Source of the DNA: Streptomyces sp. HB132
GTDB lineage: Bacteria; Actinomycetota; Actinomycetes; Streptomycetales; Streptomycetaceae
Assembly (NCBI RefSeq): GCF_016909575.1
Contig: NZ_JAFBGA010000003.1
Location: forward strand, 248,001 to 312,000
Direction of reading: 5' to 3'
DNA: 64,000 bases
Shown: piece after piece, positions 45,515 to 55,165 of the stretch
Layout of the letters: every line of letters starts with the position of its first letter
Position numbering within the stretch: the first letter of the stretch is position 1
Notes under the pieces: generated by a model
Databases searched by the model: none
The model's input: only the letters and a program-made list of their open reading frames with translations
What the model was told of the DNA's origin: nothing
Translations under genes and position numbers: made by a program

Positions 45515-46657
45515 ATGGAGAACATACTGCGACCGCTGCTGGTCGTGGGCGGATCGCTGGTGATCACGCTGGCCGTCGGCTGGCTGGTGGATCTGCTGCT
45601 ACGGCGCGCCGACGGCCGTCACCACGAGACTCCGGTGTGGGGCCTGCTCAGGCTCTGCCGTCCGCCGCTCCAGGTGGTGCTGTGCACGGCGCTGCTGAGG
45701 GCCAGCTTCGATCAGCTCCGCCTCGACGTCGTGAAGGACCACCGGGCGGGGCTGGGCCAGTTCCTGACCCTGGTGCTGATCGCCGCGTCGGCCTGGCTGG
45801 TCATCCGCGTCGCGGCCACCGTCGTGCAGTCCTCGTACGCCCGCTACGCGACGTCCACCCGCGATCCCGCCCGCGTACGCAGGGTACGGACCCAGGTCAC
45901 ACTCATCCAGCGTGTGGTCACGGCAGTGGTGGCGACGGTCGCGATCGCGGCGATGCTGCTGACCTTCCCGGCGATGCGCACCGTCGGCACCTCGATGCTG
46001 GCCTCCGCCGGTGTGGTCGGCATCGTCGCCGGTGTCGCGGCCCAGTCGACGCTGGGCAATCTCTTCGCCGGCTTCCAGATCGCCTTCGGCGACATGGTCC
46101 GGATCGGCGACACCGTGGTGGTGGACGGCGAGTGGGGCACGGTGGAGGAGATCACCCTCACCTTCCTCGCGGTGCGCACCTGGGACGAGCGGCGGATCAC
46201 CATGCCGGTGTCCTACTTCACGAGCAAGCCGTTCGAGAACTGGTCCCGCGGCGGGGTGCAGATGACCGGCACCGTCTTCCTCCAGCTCGACCACTCGGCC
46301 CCGGTCGCGGCGATGCGTGACCGGCTGCGCGACATCCTCGGCGAGTGCGCCGCCTGGGACGGCCGCGACTGGTCCCTGGCCGTCACGGACAGCACGCCCA
46401 CCACGATCGAGGTGCGGGCTGTGGTCACCGCCAAGGACGCGGACGACATCTGGACGGTGCGCTGCGCCGTGCGGGAGCAGATGATCGGCTGGCTCCGGGA
46501 CCACCATCCGTACGCGCTGCCCCGGGTCGTGACGTCGCCCGCGGCTCTCCCGCCCGGCGACCACTGGCGGGAACTGACGGGCGGGGACACCGGCATGGCA
46601 GCGTCCGACGGGCAGACGCCGTCCTTGGACAAGGCCCCCCGCACCGGGCGCGGCTGA
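45515..46657 (+). CDS. MscS-family mechanosensitive channel
   Basis: This 380 aa protein has four membrane segments: three before residue 125 and a pore-lining one with SMLASAGVVGIVAGVAAQSTLGNLFAG, the Gly/Ala-rich TM3 of MscS. GDTVVVDGEWGTVEEITLTF follows as the beta domain, then a C-terminal cytoplasmic domain. It would open under membrane tension and release solutes. The ATG at 45515 has GGAGG 8 bases upstream; longer in-frame sequence upstream is antisense to the hydrolase gene. Confidence 0.93.
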   Translation: MENILRPLLVVGGSLVITLAVGWLVDLLLRRADGRHHETPVWGLLRLCRPPLQVVLCTALLRASFDQLRLDVVKDHRAGLGQFLTLVLIAASAWLVIRVAATVVQSSYARYATSTRDPARVRRVRTQVTLIQRVVTAVVATVAIAAMLLTFPAMRTVGTSMLASAGVVGIVAGVAAQSTLGNLFAGFQIAFGDMVRIGDTVVVDGEWGTVEEITLTFLAVRTWDERRITMPVSYFTSKPFENWSRGGVQMTGTVFLQLDHSAPVAAMRDRLRDILGECAAWDGRDWSLAVTDSTPTTIEVRAVVTAKDADDIWTVRCAVREQMIGWLRDHHPYALPRVVTSPAALPPGDHWRELTGGDTGMAASDGQTPSLDKAPRTGRG

Positions 46658-46680
46658 ACGGCCTGAGCGGGCGGGACGGG

Positions 46681-48267
46681 TCAGTGCAGGCTGCGGACGT
46701 CCAGGTAGCGCAGCACCCGGTCGACGACCTCCGGGTCCGCGCCGGGCTCGCTGCGGGCGGAGAGCACCTCGTGTCGGGCGGCCGACAGCAGCTCGCGCTG
46801 GACCCGGCCGACCGCCTTGAAGCGCTCGGCGCGCTGGGCGTAGGCCTCGCGCCGCTCCTCGTCGACCATGTCGGGACTGATCCGCGCCCCGATGTCGTAC
46901 GCCGCGCGCTGCAACCGCTCCAGGACGTCCTCGGGGAGGTCCTCGGTGTCCTCGATCTCCTTGAGCCGGTGCTTGGCCGCCTTGGCCGCCCGGATCGCGA
47001 GTTCCCGCTCCAGGGCCTGCTCCGCGTCCGTGTCCGCCCGCACCCCGAGTCTGCGTACGAGCCACGGCAGGGTCAGGCCCTGGAAGACGAGGGTGGCCAT
47101 GATGACGGCGAAGGCGATGAAGACGATCTCGTCCCGGCCCGGGAAGGGCTTCCCGTCGTCCGTCTCCAGCGGGATCGCCAGGGCCAGCGCCACCGAGGCG
47201 ACCCCGCGCATCCCCGCCCACCACATGACGACGGTCTCCCGCCAACTGGTGGGGATCTCCTCGCTGTAGTCGCGCCGGGTGTGCAGCCGCTTGGCGAGCC
47301 AGGTCGCGGGCAGCAGCCACAGGAGCCGTACGCCGACGACGACGGCGACGACCGCCAGGCCCCACCCCACGAGTTCCAGTTCACGGCCGTCGGCGGTGCC
47401 GAAGACGCTGTGCAGTTCGAGCCCGATGAGGCCGAAGGCGACACCGGTCACGAGGGTGTCGACGATCTCCCAGAACGACCGGCCGGTGAGCCGCCCGAGT
47501 ACGTCGTCGGCGTCCGCGGTGTGCTCGGCGAGGAAGAGCGCCGTGGTGAGGACCGCGAGCACCCCGGAGCCCATCAGCTCCTCGGCGAGCACGTAGCTGA
47601 CGAAGGGCACCAGCAGGGTCAGGCCGACCTGGAGTGTGGCGTCGCCCAGCAGTCCCATCAGCTTGATGGTCAGCCAGCCGAGCAGCAGGCCGACCGCGAC
47701 GGCGACGACCGCGGAGAGGACGAGGAGCCCGAATGCCTCGGGGAGCGAGAAGGTGCCGCTGACGGCCGCGGCGATCGCCACGTGGTACAGGACGATGGCC
47801 GTGACGTCGTTGAACAGGCCCTCGCCCTCCAGGATCGAGACGAGTCTGCGCGGCAGGCCGACCGAGCCGGCGACCGCCGTGGCGGCGACGGGGTCGGGCG
47901 GGGCGACGAGCGCGCCCAGCGCCACCGCCGCGGCGATGGGCAGCCCGGGGACGATCGCGTCCGCGACCGCGGCGACGGCCGCCGTCGTGACGAAGACGAG
48001 GGCCACCGCCAGCAGGAAGATCGGCCGCTTGTTGGCCGCGAACTGGCGCCAGGAGGTGCGCTGCACGGAGGCGTAGAGCAGCGGGGGCAGCAGGGCGGGA
48101 AGGATGATCTCCGGCGGGATGTCGACGTCGGGCACGAAGCTCGCGAAGGCCATTCCGATGCCGGCGAGCGTCATCAGCACCGGTGCGGGCAGGCCGAGCC
48201 GCTCCCCCAGCGGCACCGTGACCACCGCTCCGAGAAGAAGCAGGAGCAGGAGTGCCATCTGGTCCAC
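46681..48267 (-). CDS. Na+/H+ antiporter, CPA1 family
   Basis: This 528 aa protein has about 12 membrane segments and CPA1 signatures: GALVAPPDPVAATAV with the proline-flanked Asp of the cation site, LVSILEGEGLFNDVTAIVLY with the second Asp (FND), and WAGMRGVASVALALA. The C-terminal 130 residues are a cytoplasmic helical tail (ERELAIRAAKAAKHRLKEIE). The start is GTG with AAGG upstream. It exchanges Na+ or K+ for protons in pH and salt homeostasis. Confidence 0.95.
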   Translation of the reverse strand: MDQMALLLLLLLGAVVTVPLGERLGLPAPVLMTLAGIGMAFASFVPDVDIPPEIILPALLPPLLYASVQRTSWRQFAANKRPIFLLAVALVFVTTAAVAAVADAIVPGLPIAAAVALGALVAPPDPVAATAVAGSVGLPRRLVSILEGEGLFNDVTAIVLYHVAIAAAVSGTFSLPEAFGLLVLSAVVAVAVGLLLGWLTIKLMGLLGDATLQVGLTLLVPFVSYVLAEELMGSGVLAVLTTALFLAEHTADADDVLGRLTGRSFWEIVDTLVTGVAFGLIGLELHSVFGTADGRELELVGWGLAVVAVVVGVRLLWLLPATWLAKRLHTRRDYSEEIPTSWRETVVMWWAGMRGVASVALALAIPLETDDGKPFPGRDEIVFIAFAVIMATLVFQGLTLPWLVRRLGVRADTDAEQALERELAIRAAKAAKHRLKEIEDTEDLPEDVLERLQRAAYDIGARISPDMVDEERREAYAQRAERFKAVGRVQRELLSAARHEVLSARSEPGADPEVVDRVLRYLDVRSLH

Positions 48268-48377
48268 GTTGTGCCTTCCGCAGGGCGCCGGGCCCCGGGC
48301 CCGTTGATCAGCCGGTCAGGGCACCAGCCTGCCACGCGGTACCGGCCGCCCCGCGGCACCTCTTGCCGACCGCCCTG

Positions 48378-48854
48378 TCAGAGCGCGCGGCGCATGGCCC
48401 GGTGCGGCATCCCGGCGTCGGGGAACTCGGGGCCGTACGCCCGGTAGCCGAGCCGCTCGTAGAAGCCGAGCGCGTGTGTCTGGGCGTGCAGGTCCACGGA
48501 GGCCAGGCCCAGAGCGCGGGCCTCGTCCTCGATGGCGCGGACCAGCGCCGCCCCGACGCCGAGTCCTCGTGCCGCGCGGGTCACCGCGAGCCGGCCGAGC
48601 GAGCCGACGGTCGTGTCGCCGCCGGTCCTGTCCGCGGCGGCCTCACCGTGCAGCAGCCGTCCCGTACCGAGCGCGGAACCGTCCGCCGTGACGGCGAGGA
48701 CGTGCACGGCCGTGGCGTCGTGGGCGTCGTACTCGATCTCCTCGGGCACCTGCTGCTCGCCCACGAAGACTTCCTTGCGCACCTGGAAGCAGGCCGCGAG
48801 GTCGCTCTCCTCCAGGGCCCTGCGGGTGCCGTACTCGGCGGGCCCGGCGGTCAT
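48378..48854 (-). CDS. GNAT acetyltransferase, ElaA-like
   Basis: This 158 aa protein is a GNAT acetyltransferase. [21 protein letters not shown] at its start and [17 protein letters not shown] with [11 protein letters not shown] at its end match ElaA-type members, and the acetyl-CoA loop is [15 protein letters not shown]. Its ATG overlaps the rluD stop (ATGA at 48851-48854), so it is coupled to that gene. The substrate is unknown. Confidence 0.9.
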   Translation of the reverse strand: MTAGPAEYGTRRALEESDLAACFQVRKEVFVGEQQVPEEIEYDAHDATAVHVLAVTADGSALGTGRLLHGEAAADRTGGDTTVGSLGRLAVTRAARGLGVGAALVRAIEDEARALGLASVDLHAQTHALGFYERLGYRAYGPEFPDAGMPHRAMRRAL

Positions 48855-49792
48855 TCGCTCTCCGCCGCGATCGTCTCCAGGGCCAGTCGGAGGTCGTCCG
48901 GGTAGGTGCTGGCGAACTCGACCCAGCTGCCGTCGGCGGGGTGCTCGAAGCCGAGGCGCACCGCGTGCAGCCACTGCCGGGTCAGGCCGAGGCGCTTGGC
49001 CAGCGTGGGGTCGGCCCCGTAGGTCAGGTCGCCGACGCAGGGGTGGCGGTGTGCGGACATGTGCACGCGGATCTGGTGCGTGCGTCCGGTCTCCAGCTTG
49101 ATGTCGAGCAGACTGGCCGCCCGGTAGGCCTCGACGAGGTCGTAGTGCGTCACGGAGGGCTTGCCCTCGGCGGTGACGGCCCACTTGTAGTCGTGCTGCG
49201 GGTGGCGGCCGATGGGGGCGTCGATGGTGCCGCTCATCGGGTCCGGGTGGCCCTGCACCAGCGCGTGGTACTTCTTCTCGACGACCCGGTCGCGGAACTG
49301 TGCCTTGAGCAGGGTGTAGGCCCGCTCCGACTTGGCCACGACCATCAGGCCGGAGGTGCCGACGTCCAGGCGGTGCACGATGCCCTGCCGCTCAGCTGCT
49401 CCCGACGTCGAGATGCGGTAGCCGGCCGCGGCGAGGCCGCCGATGACGGTGGTGCCGGTCCAGCCGGGGCTGGGGTGGGCGGCGACGCCGACCGGCTTCA
49501 TGATGACGACGATGTCGTCGTCGTCATGGACGATCTCCATGCCCTCGACGGGTGCGGCGACGATCTGGACCGGAGCGGGTGCCTGGGGCATCTCCACCTC
49601 GAGCCAGGCACCGCCGTGCACCCGCTCGGACTTCCCGGCCACCGCACCGTCCACCTGGACCTTCCCGGCTGCGGCCAGCTCGGCGGCCTTGGTGCGGGAG
49701 AAACCGAACATCCGGGAGATGGCGGCGTCGACACGCTCGCCCTCCAGGCCGTCGGGTACGGGCAGGGTGCGGACCTCGGGATACGTACTCAC
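48851..49792 (-). CDS. rluD: RluA-family pseudouridine synthase (RluD-like)
   Basis: This enzyme converts uridines in 23S rRNA to pseudouridine. The 313 aa protein has an N-terminal S4 RNA-binding domain ([17 protein letters not shown]) and a catalytic domain with Asp143 in [38 protein letters not shown] and a GDLTYGA motif follow. The GTG at 49792 gives the family-like start; upstream in-frame sequence to 49888 overlaps lspA. lspA precedes it by 23 bases, an arrangement common in bacteria. Confidence 0.95.
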   Translation of the reverse strand: MSTYPEVRTLPVPDGLEGERVDAAISRMFGFSRTKAAELAAAGKVQVDGAVAGKSERVHGGAWLEVEMPQAPAPVQIVAAPVEGMEIVHDDDDIVVIMKPVGVAAHPSPGWTGTTVIGGLAAAGYRISTSGAAERQGIVHRLDVGTSGLMVVAKSERAYTLLKAQFRDRVVEKKYHALVQGHPDPMSGTIDAPIGRHPQHDYKWAVTAEGKPSVTHYDLVEAYRAASLLDIKLETGRTHQIRVHMSAHRHPCVGDLTYGADPTLAKRLGLTRQWLHAVRLGFEHPADGSWVEFASTYPDDLRLALETIAAESE

Positions 49793-49815
49793 CAGTCGAG
49801 TATGCCTTGCGCCCA

Positions 49816-50430
49816 CTAGTCCTTGTGCACGGTGCCGTCGGGGTCCAGGCCCTTGAAGGAAAGGATCACGATGAGGATTCCGCCGCACACGATCGCGGAA
49901 TCGGCGAGGTTGAAGACGGCGAAGTGCGCCGGGGCGATGAAGTCGACCACCGCGCCCTTGAAGACGCCCGGCGCACGGAAGATGCGGTCGGTGAGGTTGC
50001 CGAGCGCTCCACCGAGCAGCAGTCCCAGCGCGATGGCCCAGGGCAGGCTGTAGAGCTTGCGGGCGAGCCGGATGATGACGACGATCACGACGGCCGCGAT
50101 GGCCGTGAAGATCACGGTGAAGGCCTCGCCGATCCCGAAGGCGGCGCCCGCGTTGCGGATCGCGTCGAACTTCAGCCAGTCGCCGAAGATCTCGATGGGC
50201 TCCTCGTGCTCCAGCTTCGCGACCACGATCATCTTGCTGACCAGGTCCAGGACGTAGGCCAGGACGGCCACGCCGAGGAGTACCAGGACCTTCTTCCTGC
50301 CCCGGCCGCTGCCCGGCTCGTCGCTCGCCGCCGGGGTCGGGCCTCCGGCGGGCTGCTGGGGCTCAGCCCCGTCGGCCCCCTCGGCATCAGGGATATCCGG
50401 CGTACCGATGATGCGCTCCGCCTCTGCCAC
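49816..50430 (-). CDS. lspA: Lipoprotein signal peptidase II
   Basis: LspA cleaves the signal peptide of diacylated prolipoproteins in the membrane. The 204 aa protein has an Ala/Pro-rich extension of about 45 residues, longer than in E. coli, then four membrane segments. The catalytic aspartates are Asp148 in GNLTDRIFR and Asp177 in [22 protein letters not shown] is the conserved substrate-contact region. The start is GTG with GAGGGAC upstream. It follows the pathway order after Lgt, encoded at 3043. Confidence 0.97.
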   Translation of the reverse strand: MAEAERIIGTPDIPDAEGADGAEPQQPAGGPTPAASDEPGSGRGRKKVLVLLGVAVLAYVLDLVSKMIVVAKLEHEEPIEIFGDWLKFDAIRNAGAAFGIGEAFTVIFTAIAAVVIVVIIRLARKLYSLPWAIALGLLLGGALGNLTDRIFRAPGVFKGAVVDFIAPAHFAVFNLADSAIVCGGILIVILSFKGLDPDGTVHKD

Positions 50431-50537
50431 GTGAGTCCCTCAACCTAGGTGCCTGACTGAGGACGAGGGTACGACACACCCCGTGATCCGGGGGCCTCAG
50501 CCCCGGCTTCCGGGCCGCCGCCCCCCGTTCCCCCGGA

Positions 50538-50578
50538 TCAGGCCCGTTCCGGTTCCGTACCGCCTGGTCCGGGCCTGA
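50538..50578 (-). terminator. Terminator candidate after TraR-type gene
   Basis: A 9-bp stem (50538-50546 with 50570-50578) encloses a 23-nt loop that itself can pair. It lies just downstream of the TraR-type stop at 50593. Confidence 0.5.
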
Positions 50579-50592
50579 ATCCGTACGGGGCC

Positions 50593-51387
50593 TCAGCCGC
50601 GCCGCTCCTGCTTCTGCTTGTCCTCCACGCAGAGCGTGGCCCGGGGGAAGGCCTGCATCCGCGCCTTGCCGATCGGCTTCCCGCAGACCTCGCAGAGACC
50701 GTAGGTCCCCGCGTCGAGCCGGGCGAGGGCGCGCTCGGTCTGGTCCAGGGTCTCCTGGGCGTGTGCCGCCAGGGACAGCTCGTGCTCCCTGGTGATGTTC
50801 TTCGTGCCGGTGTCCGCGTCGTCGTCGCCGGCCCCGTCACCGGAGTCACGCATCAGCCCGGCCAGCGCCGCGCCCGACGCCTCGAGTTCCGTGCGCAGCC
50901 GCAGGACCTCACCGGTCAGCTCGGTGCGCGCCGCGTCGACCTCCTCCGGGGTCCAGGGGTCCTCGCCCGGCCTGACCGCCAGGTCTCCGGGCGCCGTCGC
51001 GACACCGGCCCTGGCAGGCGGGACCGCTGTCGCGGTGCCCTCTCCTGCGTCCGGGGTCCGGGCCGCGCTCTTCTTGGCTACCACCGTGTGGGCTCCTGTC
51101 TGCTCGGCGGCCGGGGCCGCCCCCGTTGCCTTCTTCGGCGCCTTCTTCGACGCCTTCCTGGCCGTGCTCTTCTTCGCCGTGCTCTTCTTCGCCGGCCCGT
51201 CGTGGGCCGGTTGCCGGCCTGCCTGTCCCGGCTCCGGCGGATGTGCCGCCGTTCTCTTCCCGGCGGCCGCCTTCTTCGCCGGCTTCCCGGCCGGCTCCTT
51301 GCCCCCGCTCCCCGTCCCGTCCTCGGCAGCCGCAGCCGTGGATTCTTCGGACGCCGTTCTCGATACGGCGGTCTTCTTCGCCACCAT
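50593..51387 (-). CDS. DksA/TraR-type protein with Lys/Ala-rich N-terminus
   Basis: This 264 aa protein has a long low-complexity N-terminus (residues 1-130, rich in Lys, Ala, Thr, for example KKSTAKKSTARKASKKAPKK) resembling histone H1-like tails. A coiled coil follows (EEVDAARTELTGEVLRLRTE), then a TraR/DksA finger. The finger has Cys232, Cys235 and Cys253, but the fourth ligand position is Asp256 (TLCVEDKQ). The ATG at 51387 has AAGGGG 8 bases upstream. RNA polymerase or DNA association is inferred from family and charge. Confidence 0.88.
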   Translation of the reverse strand: MVAKKTAVSRTASEESTAAAAEDGTGSGGKEPAGKPAKKAAAGKRTAAHPPEPGQAGRQPAHDGPAKKSTAKKSTARKASKKAPKKATGAAPAAEQTGAHTVVAKKSAARTPDAGEGTATAVPPARAGVATAPGDLAVRPGEDPWTPEEVDAARTELTGEVLRLRTELEASGAALAGLMRDSGDGAGDDDADTGTKNITREHELSLAAHAQETLDQTERALARLDAGTYGLCEVCGKPIGKARMQAFPRATLCVEDKQKQERRG

Positions 51388-51662
51388 GGCCGCGGCCCCT
51401 TCACATATTGTGATCTTGCACGCGAATCGTGCTGGGACGATAAATCGACCCCAGCCCCGCGGCAACGGGGCACGCCGCCGGTTCGCCTCATCCCGCGGCC
51501 GGGCAGTGGCGCGCCTGCAACGGTTGTGCCCAGCTCCCCGCCCTGTAATCCGCCCCCGCACGCCCTCGGGGACTCCGTCCGTCCCGACTGGCCATTCGGG
51601 TGCAGCCCCTCCCTCGTGGGCGCCGGCCCGAAAACCGGTCGGCCGTCGCCCGCACGGGCCCG

Positions 51663-51668
51663 TACACT
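51663..51668 (+). promoter_or_regulatory. Possible -10 element of the ileS leader
   Basis: TACACT lies a few bases before the first leader helix of the T-box and would start the transcript near 51675. No clear -35 element is visible. Confidence 0.3.
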
Positions 51669-51674
51669 GGCCGC

Positions 51675-51957
51675 AGCGAGAGGCATCGACGGGACGAGTA
51701 GCGTCGTACGCAGCCACGAGCGACCCGGGGACGGTGGAAGCCCGGGGGCGAGCGCGCCGTGAAGATCACCCCGGAGCCGCCGGAAGAAAGCTTTGGACAG
51801 TGGGCTCCGCCCACGGGCTCAAGGCCACTAGACCCGGCATCGCTGCCCCAATGAGGGGGCCGCGGGCGCATGCCCGGGGCCAAGGAGGGTGGTACCGCGG
51901 GAGCCGATCCGGTTCTCGTCCCTCCGACGGAAGTGGAAGACGTCCGCCGGAGGAAGC
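51675..51957 (+). promoter_or_regulatory. T-box riboswitch, isoleucine-specific, translational type
   Basis: The leader of ileS is a T-box that senses uncharged tRNA-Ile. The conserved T-box sequence AAGGAGGGTGGTACCGCGG is at 51882-51900. In the short Stem I, the isoleucine codon ATC is at 51685-51687, directly followed by a small hairpin (51688-51691 with 51702-51705). Two exclusive pairings are visible. GGAGGG at 51884-51889 can pair with CCCTCC at 51920-51925 (antisequestrator). CCTCCG at 51921-51926 can pair with the ribosome site CGGAGG at 51948-51953 (sequestrator). No intrinsic terminator with U-run is present, so control is probably on translation, as known for actinobacterial ileS leaders. 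Confidence 0.93.
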
Positions 51958-51963
51958 CCGCAC

Positions 51964-54900
51964 ATGACATCGCCGCAGTACCGCCAGGTACCCGCCCAGG
52001 TCGACCTGCCCGCCCTCGAGCACGCCGTGCTCGACTTCTGGCGCGACAGCAAGGTCTTCGCCAAGAGCCTCGAGGAGTCCGAGGGCCGCCCCGAGTGGGT
52101 CTTCTACGAGGGCCCGCCGACCGCCAACGGCATGCCCGGGGCCCATCACATCGAGGCCCGCGTCTTCAAGGACGTCTTCCCCCGCTTCCGCACCATGCAG
52201 GGCTACCACGTCGGCCGCAAGGCCGGCTGGGACTGCCACGGCCTGCCGGTGGAGCTCGCGGTGGAGAAGGAGCTGGGCTTCAACGGCAAGAAGGACATCG
52301 AGGCCTACGGCATCGCCGAGTTCAACGCGAAGTGCCGTGAGTCGGTCACCCGCCACACCGACGCGTTCGCCGAGCTCACGACCCGCATGGGGTACTGGGT
52401 CGATCTCGACGACGCCTACCGCACGATGGACCCGGAGTACGTCGACTCCGTCTGGTGGTCGCTGAAGGAGATCTTCAACAAGGACCTGCTGGTCCAGGAC
52501 CACCGCGTCGCCCCCTGGTGCCCGCGCTGCGGCACCGGCCTCTCCGACCACGAGCTCGCCCAGGGGTACGAGACGGTCGTCGACCCCTCGGTCTTCGTAC
52601 GCTTCCCGCTGACGAGCGGCCCGCTGGCCGGCGAGGCCGCGCTGCTGGTCTGGACGACGACCCCCTGGACCCTGGTCTCCAACACCGCCGTCGCCGCGCA
52701 CCCCGACGTGTCCTACGTCGTCGCGACGGACGGCGAGGAGAAGCTGGTCGTGGCCCGGCCGCTGGTCGAGAAGGCGCTGGGCGAGGGCTGGGAGCTCACC
52801 GGCGAGACCTTCACCGGCCGCGAGATGGAGCGCTGGAACTACGAACGCCCCTTCCATCTGGTCGAGTTCCCCGCCGAGGCGCACTACGTCGTCAACGCCG
52901 AGTACGTCACGACGGAGGACGGTACGGGTCTGGTCCACCAGTCCCCCGCCTTCGGCGCCGACGACCTCGTCGTCTGCCGCTCGTACGGCCTGCCGGTCGT
53001 CAACCCGGTCCGCCCCGACGGCACCTTCGAGGAAGACCTCCCGCTGGTCGGCGGCGTCTTCTTCAAGAAGGCCGACGAGGCCCTCACCGAGGACCTGGCG
53101 GCGCGCGGCAAGCTCTTCCGCCACGTCCCGTACGAGCACAGCTACCCGCACTGCTGGCGCTGTCACACGGCGCTCCTGTACTACGCGCAGCCCTCCTGGT
53201 ACATCCGCACGACGGCGGTCAAGGACCGTCTCCTGCAGGAGAACGAGAAGACCAACTGGTTCCCGGACTCGGTCAAGCACGGCCGTTTCGGCGACTGGCT
53301 GAACAACAACGTCGACTGGGCGCTCTCCCGCAACCGTTACTGGGGCACCCCGCTGCCGATCTGGCGCTGCGAGGACAACCACCTCACCTGCGTGGGCTCG
53401 CGCGCGGAGCTCACCGAACTGACGGGCGCCGACCAGTCGGACCTGGACCCGCACCGGCCGTTCATCGACGAGATCACGTTCACCTGCTCGCAGGAGAGCT
53501 GCGGGCTGGAGGCGCACCGCGTCCCCGAGGTCATCGACGCCTGGTACGACTCGGGTTCGATGCCGTTCGCACAGTGGGGCTACCCGTACAAGAACAAGGA
53601 GGTCTTCGAGAGCCGGTACCCGGCGCAGTTCATCTCGGAGGCCATCGACCAGACCCGCGGCTGGTTCTACACGCTGATGGCGGTCGGCACGCTCGTCTTC
53701 GACAAGTCCAGTTACGAGAACGTGGTCTGCCTGGGCCACATCCTCGCCGAGGACGGCCGGAAGATGTCCAAGCACCTGGGCAACATCCTCCAGCCCATCC
53801 CCCTCATGGACCAGCACGGCGCCGACGCGGTGCGCTGGTTCATGGCGGCGGGCGGCTCCCCCTGGGCGGCACGCCGGGTGGGCCACGGCACCATCCAGGA
53901 GGTCGTCCGCAAGACGCTCCTCACCTACTGGAACACGGTGGCCTTCCAGGCCCTGTACGCCCGTACATCGGGCTGGGCACCGTCCGCGGCCGACCCGGCC
54001 CCGGCCGACCGCACGGTCCTGGACCGCTGGCTGCTGAGCGAGCTCGGCACCCTGGTCGACGAGGTCACCAAGGCGCTGGAGGGATATGACACCCAGCGCG
54101 CCGGCAAGCTGCTCTCCGCCTTCGTCGACGACCTGTCCAACTGGTACGTCCGCCGCTCGCGCCGCCGCTTCTGGCAGGGCGACAAGGCGGCGCTGCGCAC
54201 GCTGCACGAGGTCGTGGAGACGGTCACGCGGCTGATGGCTCCGCTGACCCCGTTCATCACGGAGCGGGTCTGGCAGGACCTGATCGTCCCGGTCGCCCCG
54301 GAGGCCCCCGAGTCGGTGCACCTGTCCACGTGGCCGAAGGCCGACCCGGCATCGGTCGACCCGTCCCTCTCCTCGCAGATGGCCCTCGTACGCCGCCTGG
54401 TCGAGCTGGGCCGGGCCACGCGTGCCGAGTCGGGCGTCAAGACCAGGCAGCCGCTGTCGCGGGCCCTGGTCGCCGCCTCGGGCTTCGAATCGCTCACGCC
54501 CGAACTGCGCGCCCAGATCACCGAGGAGCTGAACGTCTCCTCCCTCGCCTCCCTCTCGGAGGTCGGCGGCTCGCTGGTCGACACCACGGCGAAGGCGAAC
54601 TTCCGCGCGCTGGGCAAGCGGTTCGGCAAGGGCGTCCAGGCGGTGGCCAAGGCCGTCGCGAACGCCGACGCCGCGGCGCTGAGCCTGGCTCTGCGCGAGG
54701 GGACGGCCTCGGTGGAGGTCGACGGCGAGCAGGTCACCCTCGCCCCCGACGAGGTCATCATCACGGAGACGCCGCGCGAGGGCTGGTCGGTGGCCTCCGA
54801 CTCGGGCGCGACGGTCGCCCTGGACCTGGAGATCACCCCGGAGCTGCGGGCGGCCGGGTTGGCCCGTGACGCGATCCGGCTGATCCAGGAGGCACGGAAG

Positions 54901-55113
54901 AACAGCGGCCTGGACGTGGCGGACCGGATCGCGGTCCGCTGGACGTCGGCGTCCCCCGCGACGGCCGAGGCCCTGACCGCGCACGCGACCCTGATCGCGG
55001 ACGAGGTCCTGGCCCTGGACTACGCGCAGGGCGAGGCCGACGACACGTACGGAACCGCGTTCGACGACGAGGGTCTGTCCCTCACCTTCCGTCTCCGCAG
55101 GACGGAAGGCTGA
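51964..55113 (+). CDS. ileS: Isoleucyl-tRNA synthetase, type 2 (GxHH signature)
   Basis: IleRS charges tRNA-Ile. The 1049 aa length and C-terminal part fit the eukaryote-like IleRS2 class, which is less sensitive to mupirocin than IleRS1. The class I signature HxGH is replaced by Gly59-Ala60-His61-His62 in ANGMPGAHHIEAR. The second motif is KMSKH at residues 600-604. The editing domain includes WTTTPWTLVSNTAVA, and the tRNA-binding part includes WYVRRSRRRFW. The ATG at 51964 has GGAGGAAG 8-10 bases upstream, inside the T-box sequestrator. A 20-bp terminator follows. Confidence 0.97.
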   Translation: MTSPQYRQVPAQVDLPALEHAVLDFWRDSKVFAKSLEESEGRPEWVFYEGPPTANGMPGAHHIEARVFKDVFPRFRTMQGYHVGRKAGWDCHGLPVELAVEKELGFNGKKDIEAYGIAEFNAKCRESVTRHTDAFAELTTRMGYWVDLDDAYRTMDPEYVDSVWWSLKEIFNKDLLVQDHRVAPWCPRCGTGLSDHELAQGYETVVDPSVFVRFPLTSGPLAGEAALLVWTTTPWTLVSNTAVAAHPDVSYVVATDGEEKLVVARPLVEKALGEGWELTGETFTGREMERWNYERPFHLVEFPAEAHYVVNAEYVTTEDGTGLVHQSPAFGADDLVVCRSYGLPVVNPVRPDGTFEEDLPLVGGVFFKKADEALTEDLAARGKLFRHVPYEHSYPHCWRCHTALLYYAQPSWYIRTTAVKDRLLQENEKTNWFPDSVKHGRFGDWLNNNVDWALSRNRYWGTPLPIWRCEDNHLTCVGSRAELTELTGADQSDLDPHRPFIDEITFTCSQESCGLEAHRVPEVIDAWYDSGSMPFAQWGYPYKNKEVFESRYPAQFISEAIDQTRGWFYTLMAVGTLVFDKSSYENVVCLGHILAEDGRKMSKHLGNILQPIPLMDQHGADAVRWFMAAGGSPWAARRVGHGTIQEVVRKTLLTYWNTVAFQALYARTSGWAPSAADPAPADRTVLDRWLLSELGTLVDEVTKALEGYDTQRAGKLLSAFVDDLSNWYVRRSRRRFWQGDKAALRTLHEVVETVTRLMAPLTPFITERVWQDLIVPVAPEAPESVHLSTWPKADPASVDPSLSSQMALVRRLVELGRATRAESGVKTRQPLSRALVAASGFESLTPELRAQITEELNVSSLASLSEVGGSLVDTTAKANFRALGKRFGKGVQAVAKAVANADAAALSLALREGTASVEVDGEQVTLAPDEVIITETPREGWSVASDSGATVALDLEITPELRAAGLARDAIRLIQEARKNSGLDVADRIAVRWTSASPATAEALTAHATLIADEVLALDYAQGEADDTYGTAFDDEGLSLTFRLRRTEG

Positions 55114-55125
55114 CCCGCCCCACCT

Positions 55126-55165
55126 GAGAGGCCCGCCCCGTCCGGCCGGACGGGGCGGGCCTCTC
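55126..55165 (+). terminator. ileS terminator
   Basis: A perfect 20-bp inverted repeat (55126-55145 with 55146-55165) with no extra spacer; the loop must come from the central four to six bases. It starts 12 bases after the ileS stop. Confidence 0.85.

Noticed and set aside
51675..51963. tRNA or other structured RNA gene before ileS
   Set aside because: The conserved T-box sequence, specifier codon and ribosome-site pairing explain the structure.
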